From Klebsiella pneumoniae (GTDB lineage Bacteria; Myxococcota_A; UBA796; GCA-2862545), in contig CAMASI010000027.1 in the NCBI GenBank assembly GCA_945861065.1, forward strand, positions 1 to 48,548: 48,548 nt of DNA. The letters are read 5' to 3'. Under the pieces are notes generated by a model that was given only the letters and a program-made list of their open reading frames with translations, did no database searches and was not told the DNA's origin. Each line of letters begins with the position of its first letter. The stretch's first letter is position 1. The translations under genes and the position numbers were made by a program. Shown piece after piece: positions 39,271 to 48,070 of this stretch.

Positions 39271-40179
39271 GTGAAGGTAGTTGTTCTAAGCCATCGCGAT
39301 CACTTCCGATTCGCCCTGCAACTGGTGGAGGTCTTCGGCGTGGCTGGGCACGAGGCCATGGCCTGGGACGACGCCGATTTTGCAGCACAACGATCGCGCG
39401 CGCAAGATGCTTTCATGTTCGGGCTGTGGGACACGAAATTCTCCCGTATGGCGGCAGCGACCGTGCCACAGCGAATTCGCGGGCAGGGACTCGTCTCGGG
39501 CTTCAATCGTAGGCTTGCGCTCGTGCTTCCGGTGGACGACATCGTCGATCGCGACACGAACCTCAAGGACCTGGACACCCAGCTTGAGGAGTTGGATCAG
39601 GCGTCCGCAAACAAGGCGATGATGGTCGGTGCGAACCCGAGGGACAGCCTGGGGGTAGTGTTCTGCCGCTCGTGGATCGACCGAGTTCGGAGACTGGCCG
39701 CACAGCGCAATCCGCGTACGTTGCGTTTCGACATGCGGTACGTTGACGCGCAGATCGCCTTGGGGGTGGCACGATTCCTCGCGGATTTGGTGGACGAATG
39801 GATGGCGCAACCGGGAATCACCCCGCCGCCGGTCCAGGCGCGATCGGAATCGGGGACCCCGGTCAGCAGCACCGCGACACCCTTTGTGAGCTACGCGGAA
39901 ACTTTGACCAGGAATCCGACCGCTTCTGTTCCTCCGACACCTCGCGTCGCTGAAGTTGGCTTCCGCGCGACCACGCGGGACGGCCTACAGGTGCAACTGC
40001 AGAGCGCGTTGGTCGAAGTGCAGAGTGCCGAGGGCCGGGTCAGCGTGCGGGAAGATGCTGTTCGTCGGGCCGCACCCGCCGACCGCGACGCTCGATCGCG
40101 GGAACTCGACAACGCTCGGAGGCTGTTGCGCATCGCGCACACGCGAGTTTCTGCCCTTACCCGGCAGCTCGAAAGTTAG
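39271..40179 (+). CDS. Unknown protein: alpha/beta N-terminal domain plus C-terminal coiled coil
   Basis: A 302-residue cytoplasmic protein. GTG 39271 follows GGAG by 7 nt and begins MKVVVLSHRDHFRFALQLVEVF, a strand-helix unit of a Rossmann-like or flavodoxin-like fold, then GHEAMAWDDADF. The middle includes SWIDRVRRLAAQRNPRTLRFDMRYVDAQIALGVARFLADLVDEW. After a Pro/Thr-rich linker the last 70 residues are a predicted coiled coil (VQLQSALVEVQSAEGRVSV; LDNARRLLRIAHTRVSALTRQLES). No catalytic motif recognised. Its 3' end overlaps the opposite-strand transporter gene by 23 bp. Confidence 0.75.
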   Translation: MKVVVLSHRDHFRFALQLVEVFGVAGHEAMAWDDADFAAQRSRAQDAFMFGLWDTKFSRMAAATVPQRIRGQGLVSGFNRRLALVLPVDDIVDRDTNLKDLDTQLEELDQASANKAMMVGANPRDSLGVVFCRSWIDRVRRLAAQRNPRTLRFDMRYVDAQIALGVARFLADLVDEWMAQPGITPPPVQARSESGTPVSSTATPFVSYAETLTRNPTASVPPTPRVAEVGFRATTRDGLQVQLQSALVEVQSAEGRVSVREDAVRRAAPADRDARSRELDNARRLLRIAHTRVSALTRQLES

Positions 40180-41326
40180 CGCGGGAGTTGGCTACCAGCG
40201 TCGCGACGGTTGCGACGGCAAGCACGAGCACGGCAGCGTGAAACGGGGCGGCGGGATTTCGGGTTGCGTACAGCCATCCCCCGAGCGTCGGTCCCAACAC
40301 GCGACCGAGCGCGGCGAAAGACTGATTTGTGCCGAGCACGAAGCCCTGTTCGTCCCCTGCGCCCTTGGAGATCAGCGCGGTGAGCGAAGGCGACGCGAAA
40401 CCCTGCCCGGCCGCCATGAGCGAGAACACTGCCCACAACGCGGGCCCAGGCGAAACTCGGGGAAGGAGCACAAGCCCGCAAGCCAGTACGATCAAGCCGA
40501 CCGCGACGAGCCGGTGCTCCCCGACTCTGGGGACGAGGCGGCGCAACAACCCGCCTTGAACAACGATGGTCGTGAGACCCGCAACACCGAACAGCCAACC
40601 GACGGATTGGGGCCCGAGGGCCCAGATGTTCTCCGCATACAGCGTGAACGTGGACTCCATGAGCGCAAAGCTGGTCGTCAGCAGGCAGGTGACGGCGACG
40701 TACAATCCGACGGTAGGGTGAAGAAGCACACGAACGAGTGCCCGAGGATCGATGCTCCGGGTCGTGTGATTGGAAACGGAGGGCACGCGCGTCTCCTTAA
40801 GGAGGACGACCGCGAGTACGAAGTTGATGAAGGACAGACCGGCCGCCGTCCAGATCGGAACCGTGAGTCCATAAACGGAGAGCGCACCTCCCATTGCGGG
40901 CCCAGCGGTGAAGCCGAGGCCGAAGGCTGCCCCGATGAGCCCCATGGCGCGGGCGCGGTGTTCTGGGGCAGTCACGTCTGCGAGTGCGGCTTGTGCAGTA
41001 CCGATATTTGCGGTCGCTGCACCGTGCGCGATGCGAAAGACGTAGAGCCACAACAGGCTGTCGGCCATCGCGAACCCAGCGAGGCAGACAGCGGTTGCGC
41101 CGATGCTCCAAAGGAGAACCGGACGTCGGCCGATCCGGTCTGACAGCCGACCCCACGCGGGCGCGAACAAGAACTGGGCGAGGGAGTAAGACGCCATCAA
41201 CCCGGTCACTTGCATCGGGGAGGCGCCGTGGTCCTCGGCGTAGAACGTGAGCAGCGGGATGACCAGTCCGAAGCCGAGGAGGTCGAGACAGACAGCGAGT
41301 AGGATGGGAATAGCGGTGCGCGTCAC
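40157..41326 (-). CDS. MFS transporter, DHA1/TetA-like
   Basis: A 389-residue, 12-helix major facilitator. The N-terminal half shows LDLLGFGLVIPLLTFY, the motif A-like GRLSDRIGRRPVLLWS between helices 2 and 3, and the GAAFGLGFTAGPAMGG motif C of drug/H+ antiporters. The second half includes GQGFASPSLTALISKG. It probably exports a small molecule or drug from the cytoplasm. The start is GTG 41326, divergent from the sulfatase gene by 50 bp. The C-terminal codons overlap the convergent coiled-coil gene. Confidence 0.94.
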   Translation of the reverse strand: MTRTAIPILLAVCLDLLGFGLVIPLLTFYAEDHGASPMQVTGLMASYSLAQFLFAPAWGRLSDRIGRRPVLLWSIGATAVCLAGFAMADSLLWLYVFRIAHGAATANIGTAQAALADVTAPEHRARAMGLIGAAFGLGFTAGPAMGGALSVYGLTVPIWTAAGLSFINFVLAVVLLKETRVPSVSNHTTRSIDPRALVRVLLHPTVGLYVAVTCLLTTSFALMESTFTLYAENIWALGPQSVGWLFGVAGLTTIVVQGGLLRRLVPRVGEHRLVAVGLIVLACGLVLLPRVSPGPALWAVFSLMAAGQGFASPSLTALISKGAGDEQGFVLGTNQSFAALGRVLGPTLGGWLYATRNPAAPFHAAVLVLAVATVATLVANSRANFRAAG

Positions 41327-41376
41327 TTTGGCCTGCTAAGACGTGGTCGCACCTTTCGCTGGGGGCTTGGCGGGGC

Positions 41377-42816
41377 GTGAGAATCGTAGCACTGGCCGGC
41401 CTGACCTACGTTGTAGCGTGCAAGGCGTTCGAACCCGGTGTTGTGGACCGGGTCGAGTCCAGCGCGGCCGTCGTTGCGTCGCCTCCGCTGTTGAATCCCG
41501 CTTCCGGCGGCGCCGACTTCGTGGACCGGCCCAACGTATTGGTGGTGCTTCTCGACGACGTGGGCCAGGACAAACTCCTCGCCTGGGAGCCGACGGCGAA
41601 GGCCCCGCCTACGCCAACGATCGACGGGTTGGTGCACACGGGATTGCTCTTTCACAATGCCTACGCGGCGCCCGTCTGCCAGGCCGGACGGATGGCCTTG
41701 CTGACAGGTCGTTGGGGCCGCCGCACCGGTGTGGGTTCCAATACCAACCCGGGTGAAGAGGGGTGGGTCGCTCGCGACGACGAAGGCACCGTCGCCCACG
41801 TGTTGGCGCATGGGGGCTGGAGCACGGCGTTGGTTGGAAAGTGGCATCTCGCGACCTACGACACGGTCGATCCGCTGGCGGACGCGGCCCGTCGTGGGTT
41901 CTCACGGTGGCAGGGTACGTTCGCCAACCTGTACGATACCGTGGGAAACCACCCGGGTCTGGGCACGTACTATGCCTGGGAGAAAATCGACGACGGCGAG
42001 TTCTATCCCGTGTACGAATACGTGACGTCGGTCCAGGTGGACGACGTCTTGGACAAGAGCGAGTCGTTGCCGGAGCCCTGGTTCTTGATGTGGGCGCCAA
42101 ACGCGGCGCACGACCCGTGGATGGCGCCGCCGCCTGACTTGCTGGACAGCACAGCAGCACAAGCAACGGTTCAGGCGTATGACGATACGTTGGCGGCTTT
42201 CGACGTCGAGTTGGGCAGGCTGCTTGCGGGGCTCGACCCGGATCGCCGGTCGCATACGTTGATCGTTCTGGCCGCCGACAACGGCACTCCGAAGAAAGCC
42301 ATGGTGGCGCCCTTTGACCCTTCGCGGGCGAAGGCGACGATCTATGACGGCGGAACGCTGGTCCCGATGGTGTGGAATGGGCCTGGTGTGGCCGTCGGCG
42401 AAACGGACGCCTTGGTGCATCTGGTCGATGTCTTGCCCACGCTCGCGAACTGGCTCGGGCTCGAGGCCTCGTGGTCGCCTTTTGGTCCTCAGATCATCGA
42501 CGGCCGCAGTTTTGCACGCACCCTCTCAGACCCAGGCGCGCCCGCGCGGGACGTGGTCTTTCAGGAATACTTCCTGCCCAATGGGGACGCCTTTGCCAGT
42601 GACCTGGACTTGGTCGCCGTCCGCAACCCGGATCATAAATTGATCCGCGACATTCAGACTGGGGAGGAGTTGTTTTTTGCCTACGAGTCCGGCGTGCCCG
42701 GGGAGGGGCCGAACCTGATGCTGGTGGGGTTGACCGCGGCGCAGGAAACCGTCCGGGCCCAACTCGGCGCCGAAGTGGACGCCTTTGTTCAAGGCGTCTT
42801 GTGGGCTGGCCCGTGA
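41377..42816 (+). CDS. Sulfatase lipoprotein with CxAxR active-site motif
   Basis: A 479-residue type I sulfatase. Metal ligands begin at NVLVVLLDDVGQDK (D60, D61). The modified residue is C101 in APVCQAGRMALLTGRWGRRTGV, where a formylglycine would be made; the motif is C-x-A-x-R instead of the usual C-x-P-S-R. Other sites include GWSTALVGKWHLA and LIVLAADNGTPKKAMVAPFD. Signal MRIVALAGLTYVVAC predicts lipid anchoring at the envelope, with sulfated glycans as plausible substrates. No maturase gene (FGE or anSME) is in the window. GTG start at 41377. Confidence 0.92.
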   Translation: MRIVALAGLTYVVACKAFEPGVVDRVESSAAVVASPPLLNPASGGADFVDRPNVLVVLLDDVGQDKLLAWEPTAKAPPTPTIDGLVHTGLLFHNAYAAPVCQAGRMALLTGRWGRRTGVGSNTNPGEEGWVARDDEGTVAHVLAHGGWSTALVGKWHLATYDTVDPLADAARRGFSRWQGTFANLYDTVGNHPGLGTYYAWEKIDDGEFYPVYEYVTSVQVDDVLDKSESLPEPWFLMWAPNAAHDPWMAPPPDLLDSTAAQATVQAYDDTLAAFDVELGRLLAGLDPDRRSHTLIVLAADNGTPKKAMVAPFDPSRAKATIYDGGTLVPMVWNGPGVAVGETDALVHLVDVLPTLANWLGLEASWSPFGPQIIDGRSFARTLSDPGAPARDVVFQEYFLPNGDAFASDLDLVAVRNPDHKLIRDIQTGEELFFAYESGVPGEGPNLMLVGLTAAQETVRAQLGAEVDAFVQGVLWAGP

Positions 42817-42831
42817 TTCCCGGAAACAAGG

Positions 42832-42859
42832 ACGCCCCGGGGGCGAACCCCCAGGGCGT
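42832..42859. terminator. Strong hairpin between convergent sulfatase and flagellin genes
   Basis: The arms 42832-42843 (ACGCCCCGGGGG) and 42848-42859 (CCCCCAGGGCGT) pair at 11 of 12 positions around a CGAA tetraloop. On the minus strand the arm is followed by CCTTGTTTCC, weakly T-rich, so it fits best as the flagellin terminator, and it may also stop the sulfatase transcript. It shows no similarity to repeats A, B or C. Confidence 0.75.
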
Positions 42860-42876
42860 GATCAGGCGGGTGTCGC

Positions 42877-43701
42877 CTAGCCGATCAGCTTGAGCGCGCC
42901 TTGGCTCATCTGGTTCGCCTGTGCGAGCACGCTCAGGCCGGCTTGCTGCATGACTTGGTACTTCGCCATTTCAGCGGCTTCCGTTGCGAAGTCGGCGTCG
43001 CGGATGACGGATTCTGCGCTCGACAGGTTGTCCGTGTAGGTCTCCAGGTTGGTCATGGCCGACTCGATGCGGTTCTGCGCGGAACCGTAGGAACTGTGGT
43101 AGCTGTTGAGCGTGTCAATGGCGGTGTCGAAGGTCGTCAACGTAGCCTGTGCGCTGGCTGCGGTGGACAGGTCGAGACCGTCGATGCCCAACGTCGTCGA
43201 GTTGAGGTCGCCGAGGGTGACGGCGATCTGGTCGTTGGCCGTCGAGCCGATGCCCACCTGCACGTTGAGGGTGGCGTTTGTTCCGTCGCCCAGGGCCACG
43301 CCGTTGAACTCGGTGACGGCGGCGATGCGATCGACTTCTGCGACGAGTTCGTCGTATTCGTCTTGGATGTAGGCGCGCTCCGAGTCGGCCAAGGTTTCAG
43401 AAGCAGACTGGACGCCGAGTTCGCGCATACGCTCGACGATCGAGCCGACCTCTGACGTCGCGCCTTCCGCGATTTGGATGACGCTCACGCCGTCACTTGC
43501 GTTGCGGTGAGCGACTTTCAGCGACGAAGACTGCGCACTGAGGTTGTTGGCCACTGCGAGGCCCGCGGCATCGTCCGCGCCCTTGTTGATGCGCAAGCCG
43601 CTGGACAAACGCTCGAGTGACGTGGACAGGCCACGGCCGCTGGAAGCGAGCTTGGTCATGGCGTTCATGGACGCCAGGTTGGTATTGACGGTCAGTGCCA
43701 C
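42877..43701 (-). CDS. fliC: Flagellin
   Basis: A 274-residue flagellin, filament subunit exported by the flagellar type III system. GTG 43701 follows GGAG by 6 nt and begins the canonical ALTVNTNLASMNAM. The N-terminal D0/D1 helices (LERLSSGLRINKGADDAAGLAVANNLSAQ; GVSVIQIAEGATSEVGSIVERMRELGVQSAS) and C-terminal ones (SAQNRIESAMTNLETYTDNLSSAESVIRDADFATEAAEMAKYQVMQQAG) are complete. The central variable domain is minimal, so this is a short flagellin. No other flagellar gene or recognisable sigma-28 or sigma-54 promoter is seen nearby. Confidence 0.97.
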   Translation of the reverse strand: MALTVNTNLASMNAMTKLASSGRGLSTSLERLSSGLRINKGADDAAGLAVANNLSAQSSSLKVAHRNASDGVSVIQIAEGATSEVGSIVERMRELGVQSASETLADSERAYIQDEYDELVAEVDRIAAVTEFNGVALGDGTNATLNVQVGIGSTANDQIAVTLGDLNSTTLGIDGLDLSTAASAQATLTTFDTAIDTLNSYHSSYGSAQNRIESAMTNLETYTDNLSSAESVIRDADFATEAAEMAKYQVMQQAGLSVLAQANQMSQGALKLIG

Positions 43702-43849
43702 GGGGGACTCCAAAGGTACAGGACGGTAGTTGTTTGCGGCTTGCCGTGGACCGGGGCCGGTGTCCTCACCCAAAAGCCCCGTCGGATCAGTCTGTCACAC
43801 TGTTGAGGGCCCACCAGTGAGATAGGCCGTGCGCAGGCGGGGAGTCGTC

Positions 43850-45916
43850 ATGCTTGGTTCTGCGACGATGACGTTCTTGACGGCCTTTCTGGTCGGCTGT
43901 ACCTGTAATGATCTTGAAATTCGGGCGATCCCCAATGAGCCGCCAGAAGTGGACATTTTGACCCACGACGATGGCGACACGGAGTTGGAGGCGTTCACGG
44001 TGACGTTCCGAGCCAACGTGTTGGACGATGACCCGGTAGACGAAAGCATCGCGACGTGGTTTCTGGATGACGACGTCGTGTGCGAAGGTGCCGTTCCTGC
44101 CATCGGCACCGCGGAATGTGGCGTCGTGATGCCCGATGCGGACTCGGCGCGCGTGCGCGTAGAAGTGCGCGACCTCCCGGGAGCGGTGGGAACGGACAAG
44201 GTGGAAATTCAGATCGATCCGACCTTCCCGCCCGACGTAGACATCCTTTCGCCGGTTTCGGACCACCGCTACTACCGCAACGTGGATGTGGTGATGGAGG
44301 CCTTACTCAACGACCCTGAGGATGCGCCCACGCTTCTGACGGCTTCCTGGGCATCCGACGTGGATGGCGTATTGGCGGGGGCGGTGGCCATGGCGGGCGA
44401 CGACGGGGTTGCCACGACGGCAGCGCCGCTCACCCAGGGCCCGCACAGCTTGACAGTCACGGCGACCGACAGCACGGGCAAAATGGGCACGGATTCGGTC
44501 AACATCGACGTCGGCGGTGACAACCACGCACCTTCTTGTTCCATCGTGGCGCCGGAGGATGGGTCAATCCAAACCATCGAACAACCCATCTCACTCGAAG
44601 GTAGGGCAGACGATGAGGACTTGGCGTCTCCTTCCGAGCTGACCGTGGCGTGGTCTACCAACATCGAGGGGCCGATTGGCAACTCGACGCCCGACGTGTA
44701 CGGCATTGTGTACTTCACGACGCCGGGCCTCGTACGTGGCGTTCACACCGTCACCATGACTGTCGTAGACGACGCCGGCTGGACCTGCGAAGCCACCCGG
44801 ATTTTGTCGGTCACCAACGAGCCGCCCACGGCACCCGTGGTTCAGATTCTCCCGGACGTTCCGGTTTCGCTCGAAAATATCGTGTGCACGATCAAGACGC
44901 AGAGCGACGATCCTGAAGGGGCCCCGCTGAGCTACCAGTTCACGTGGTTGCGGGATGGGGCGCCGTTCTATGTGACGTCCACCACGTTCTTGCCTGGCGA
45001 CACGATCGACGCAGACTTCATCGCCCCGGGGCAAACGTGGACGTGTGAGGCTCGCGCCTATGACGGGATCGGCACAGGCGACGCTGGCATTGACGTCGTC
45101 GAGGTCGTCGCGCCGCTCGTGGTGTCGATTGCTGTCGGAGAGGACCACTCGTGCCAGGTCGACGACGCCATTACCGCGACCTGCTGGGGCGAGCCGGACT
45201 TCGGAAAGTTGGGGCTGACCGGGGTGGTGGTGTCGTCGATGGCCCCAGGGTCGAGCCATACCTGTGCGCTCGATCCCGACGGAGAGGTGTTGTGTGTGGG
45301 GAACAACGACCTTGGCCAGACCGATGTGACCGGGCTTGTCGGACCCTTCACGCAGTTGGAGGCGGGCGAGTTTTTCAACTGTGCGTTGGACGTGGGCCAG
45401 GGGATTCAGTGCTGGGGCTCGGACTCGGCGGGACAGGTCTCGGGCGCTCCCGTAGGGAATTTCATCGACGTGAGCGCCGGGTTCCAGTCCGCTTGCGCGA
45501 TTGAGACCGACAACGACGTGAAATGCTGGGGGAGCGACGCATTTGGGAAAGCGACCCCTCCCGCTGGCATCAAGATGTCTGCGATCAGCGCCGGACGGGA
45601 GCACAGCTGCGGGATTGACCTCGCGGGCGTCTTACATTGTTGGGGCAAAAACAATGTGCTCCAGGCTACGCCGCCGCTGGGCTCTTTCGCGAGCCTTTCC
45701 GCGGGCATGGACCACTCGTGCGCTGTGGACGGCGACGACACCATCCACTGCTGGGGCATCTACACCGACTTCGGCGAGCTCAACGCGGCGCCTGCGGGTA
45801 CCTTCAGCTCTGTCGCTGTGTACGACCATAGTTGTGCCGTAGACTTGGCCGGAACCGCGGTGTGTTGGGGCGACGACACCCACGGCGAAGCTACGCCACC
45901 CACGGTCTGGTGGTAG
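43850..45916 (+). CDS. Lipoprotein with Ig-like domains and RCC1 repeats
   Basis: A 688-residue surface lipoprotein (signal MLGSATMTFLTAFLVGC; ATG 43850 has GGAG 5 nt upstream, preferred to GTG 43829). Residues 30-430 are four Ig/cadherin-like beta domains (PPEVDILTHDDGDTELEAF; PPDVDILSPVSDHRYYRN; APSCSIVAPEDGSIQTIE; APVVQILPDVPVSLEN). The last 260 residues are about seven RCC1-like blades with HSC...C(W/V)G..., for example SHTCALDPDGEVLCVGNNDLGQ and HSCGIDLAGVLHCWGKNN, the disulfide-bearing type common in secreted proteins of myxobacteria. The propeller probably binds a ligand or partner outside the cell. Confidence 0.88.
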   Translation: MLGSATMTFLTAFLVGCTCNDLEIRAIPNEPPEVDILTHDDGDTELEAFTVTFRANVLDDDPVDESIATWFLDDDVVCEGAVPAIGTAECGVVMPDADSARVRVEVRDLPGAVGTDKVEIQIDPTFPPDVDILSPVSDHRYYRNVDVVMEALLNDPEDAPTLLTASWASDVDGVLAGAVAMAGDDGVATTAAPLTQGPHSLTVTATDSTGKMGTDSVNIDVGGDNHAPSCSIVAPEDGSIQTIEQPISLEGRADDEDLASPSELTVAWSTNIEGPIGNSTPDVYGIVYFTTPGLVRGVHTVTMTVVDDAGWTCEATRILSVTNEPPTAPVVQILPDVPVSLENIVCTIKTQSDDPEGAPLSYQFTWLRDGAPFYVTSTTFLPGDTIDADFIAPGQTWTCEARAYDGIGTGDAGIDVVEVVAPLVVSIAVGEDHSCQVDDAITATCWGEPDFGKLGLTGVVVSSMAPGSSHTCALDPDGEVLCVGNNDLGQTDVTGLVGPFTQLEAGEFFNCALDVGQGIQCWGSDSAGQVSGAPVGNFIDVSAGFQSACAIETDNDVKCWGSDAFGKATPPAGIKMSAISAGREHSCGIDLAGVLHCWGKNNVLQATPPLGSFASLSAGMDHSCAVDGDDTIHCWGIYTDFGELNAAPAGTFSSVAVYDHSCAVDLAGTAVCWGDDTHGEATPPTVWW

Positions 45917-45925
45917 GCGCCGCTC

Positions 45926-47542
45926 TTAGGGCGGAAAAGCGTCGGGGCCACCCTGTGAGCCGATATCGCTGACGGACCCATCGGGCTCCAGCACGCTTGG
46001 GTCTCCTGCGTCGATGAGTAATGAGTCCGACAGCAAGGTCAGGTCCCAAAACTCTGCGAACTCGGAAACGACGTCGGTGTACGACGCGTCGAGCTCCAGA
46101 TTGCCATCGGCCGGATCGGGGCCCGGCCAGTTGTTGTACAAGTCGTTGTTCTGATTGCCAAACACGGAGATCCATGCCGTAGACACGCCGTGGGGCTGGT
46201 CCGTTTCGACGTTGATGATGCGGCCCTCCCCGCCGTCAATGTCGTTGTTGATGAGCGCAGTGTTGCGCAGCGTCAGGCCGCAGCGAGCGACGGCGGGACC
46301 GGAGTTGGACACGAAGAACAAGCCACCCCTCAGCACGTCCGAGTTGATCTTGTTTCCCGTGATGTCCGCGAACTGCAACGTCGGCACGCTGACGTCCGGA
46401 CCGATGAACATCATGCCGCCTTCGACTTCGGGGTCGGCGCCCGACGAAGCGATGGCATTTCCCGCCACGACGATGTTTGTGAAGACCGGGTTGGATTCAG
46501 CGAGAATGCGGAACAGGCCGCCGTTGATGTGCTCCCCGAGAACCTCGTTGTCCACGAACTGGCACCGGGTGCACGTCATGGGGCTGCCGATGAGGCTGAT
46601 GAGGCCTCCGTCTACGTCGAAGCCCGAAACCGCGTCCGTGCGCAACACGTTGGCTACGACGAGGAGGTCGATGAACACCGGATCGGCGGTGGTGACCGCG
46701 ATCACGCCGCCTTCCACGTCGGCACCCAGCCCAACTTCCAGCACACCTCGGACTTCGACCCGTTCGAAGGTCGGCGACGCATTGGAAATGGCCGTGAGCA
46801 GTCCGCTGCAAGGTGATTCGCTCCCGCAGGTGGGGGAGCTGACGGCGACATCGCGGATCGACGGCGATCCCGCGGAAATGTCAAAGGTGCCGCCAACGGC
46901 GGACGACACGGTCATGCCCGTAATGGTTGCGGTAGCGGAGAGGGTGAAAGCCGGTTCGCCACCTGTGACCACGGTGCTGCCGATGCCCGAGCCGCTCAGC
47001 GTCACGGCCTTGGTGAGGACGATTCCGCCGGAATACGTGCCGGGTTCTACACAGATCACGTCCCCATCTGCAGCGACCGCTACCGCTTCCTGAATGGTGG
47101 GGAAGTCGCCGGGAACGGCGTAGTCTTCGACGTCGCCATCGCAGTCGTCATCCACACCGTTGCATAGTTCATTCGAGGCGGGTGACACGGAAGCATCGTT
47201 GTCGTCACAATCACCGGAGAAATCGGACGCGCCGTCCAAGGGGCGGCAGCCAACTCCGGGGTCGTCGCCGTAGCCGTCGGCATCCGCGTCTACGAACCAA
47301 CCCCCGACGTCGGCGCCGTTGTCGATCTCGCCATCGCAGTCGGTGTCGATTCCGTCGCACAATTCAGGCGCGCCTGGGCGAATCGCGGCGTCTTCGTCAT
47401 TGCAGTCGGCCGGGCCCTCGGCGCCACACACGACGAGTTCGGGAAAGCCATCGCCGTCCGCATCCGGCGGCGGGATGCACGGCTCTTGCGCATTGGGCGC
47501 ACAGGCCCCGAGTGCCAGGCAAAGCGCGAGGCGGCCGGTCAG
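45926..47542 (-). CDS. MopE-repeat lipoprotein with parallel beta-helix
   Basis: A 538-residue lipoprotein. After signal MTGRLALCLALGAC come two to three MopE-type units ([54 protein letters not shown]) and then a pectate-lyase-like beta-helix starting GDFPTIQEAVAVAADGDVICVEPGTYSGG and running to the C-terminus. The signal peptide fits a CTG start at 47542 that overlaps the upstream TGA (CTGA); the nearest usual start, ATG at 47626, would put 28 non-signal residues in front. The TAA stop is followed by AGAGCGGCGCC, like the end of repeat B. Confidence 0.83.
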   Translation of the reverse strand: MTGRLALCLALGACAPNAQEPCIPPPDADGDGFPELVVCGAEGPADCNDEDAAIRPGAPELCDGIDTDCDGEIDNGADVGGWFVDADADGYGDDPGVGCRPLDGASDFSGDCDDNDASVSPASNELCNGVDDDCDGDVEDYAVPGDFPTIQEAVAVAADGDVICVEPGTYSGGIVLTKAVTLSGSGIGSTVVTGGEPAFTLSATATITGMTVSSAVGGTFDISAGSPSIRDVAVSSPTCGSESPCSGLLTAISNASPTFERVEVRGVLEVGLGADVEGGVIAVTTADPVFIDLLVVANVLRTDAVSGFDVDGGLISLIGSPMTCTRCQFVDNEVLGEHINGGLFRILAESNPVFTNIVVAGNAIASSGADPEVEGGMMFIGPDVSVPTLQFADITGNKINSDVLRGGLFFVSNSGPAVARCGLTLRNTALINNDIDGGEGRIINVETDQPHGVSTAWISVFGNQNNDLYNNWPGPDPADGNLELDASYTDVVSEFAEFWDLTLLSDSLLIDAGDPSVLEPDGSVSDIGSQGGPDAFPP

Positions 47543-48051
47543 TGTTGGGGAGATGCGCGCACCACGAGCCCACCCGTTTCCGAGTCCACCAAATAAACGA
47601 AGGGTCCGCCGGCGTTCTCTGTGCATTGACGATCCGAAAATACAAGGTCAAGTCGGCTTGATTCGTCCACGGGTCCCGTCTGAATAGTGCAGCCCCACAG
47701 GCCCGAATCCAACCCCAGGCATTCCACGTCGCTCTCGTCGATCGCCCGGGCCTCGATCGAAGCGGTGTCGAAGAGGGTGTAGGGGACCCAGTTGTTCACC
47801 GCGTCGCCGGAGAAGACGTCGCAGATTGCCGCGCCGTTGGCAGCGATTCCGGGCGTTGCGCTGACGGTGCAAGCGCCCTCTTCGAGCGGATGGAGCGAGA
47901 TGGATCCCTCCGGTGGCGCGACGCGTTTCACGGAAGCGCCGTCTTCCCGCGCTTCGGCGGCGGCCAAACAGGCGTCCACCTCGTCCGCGTCTGCGGCACC
48001 GACCATTTCCCGGCATGCGAGGAAGAAAAGCCAGGGTAGTGCGCGAATCAT
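47539..48051 (-). CDS. Small predicted lipoprotein, unknown function
   Basis: A 170-residue protein. The ATG at 48051 gives a short signal MIRALPWLFFLAC; ATG 48069, one base after the upstream stop, would add six residues. The mature part has cysteines in VDACLAAAEA, GACTVSATPG, AAICDVFSGD, ECLGLDSGLWGCT and DRQCTENAGG, which suggests disulfides, and ends in beta-like strands. No family recognised. It lies between two MopE-repeat genes in the same direction, 19 bp after the first and overlapping the second by 4 nt. Confidence 0.75.
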   Translation of the reverse strand: MIRALPWLFFLACREMVGAADADEVDACLAAAEAREDGASVKRVAPPEGSISLHPLEEGACTVSATPGIAANGAAICDVFSGDAVNNWVPYTLFDTASIEARAIDESDVECLGLDSGLWGCTIQTGPVDESSRLDLVFSDRQCTENAGGPFVYLVDSETGGLVVRASPQH

Positions 48052-48070
48052 TGGACCCACAGCGCCCATC

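Noticed and set aside
39271..39450. TIR-like defence domain at the start of the coiled-coil protein
   Set aside because: The first strand is loosely similar, but the conserved TIR catalytic Glu and following motifs are not recognisable.
43702..43849. Sigma-28 or sigma-54 promoter for flagellin
   Set aside because: Neither TAAA...GCCGATAA nor TGGC...TTGC at the right spacing is found; only a GC-rich dyad (GGACCGGGGCCGGTGTCC) is seen.
44591..45604. Minus-strand frame of 337 codons opposite the RCC1 lipoprotein
   Set aside because: Mirror of the regular RCC1 codon pattern; no start site or domain.
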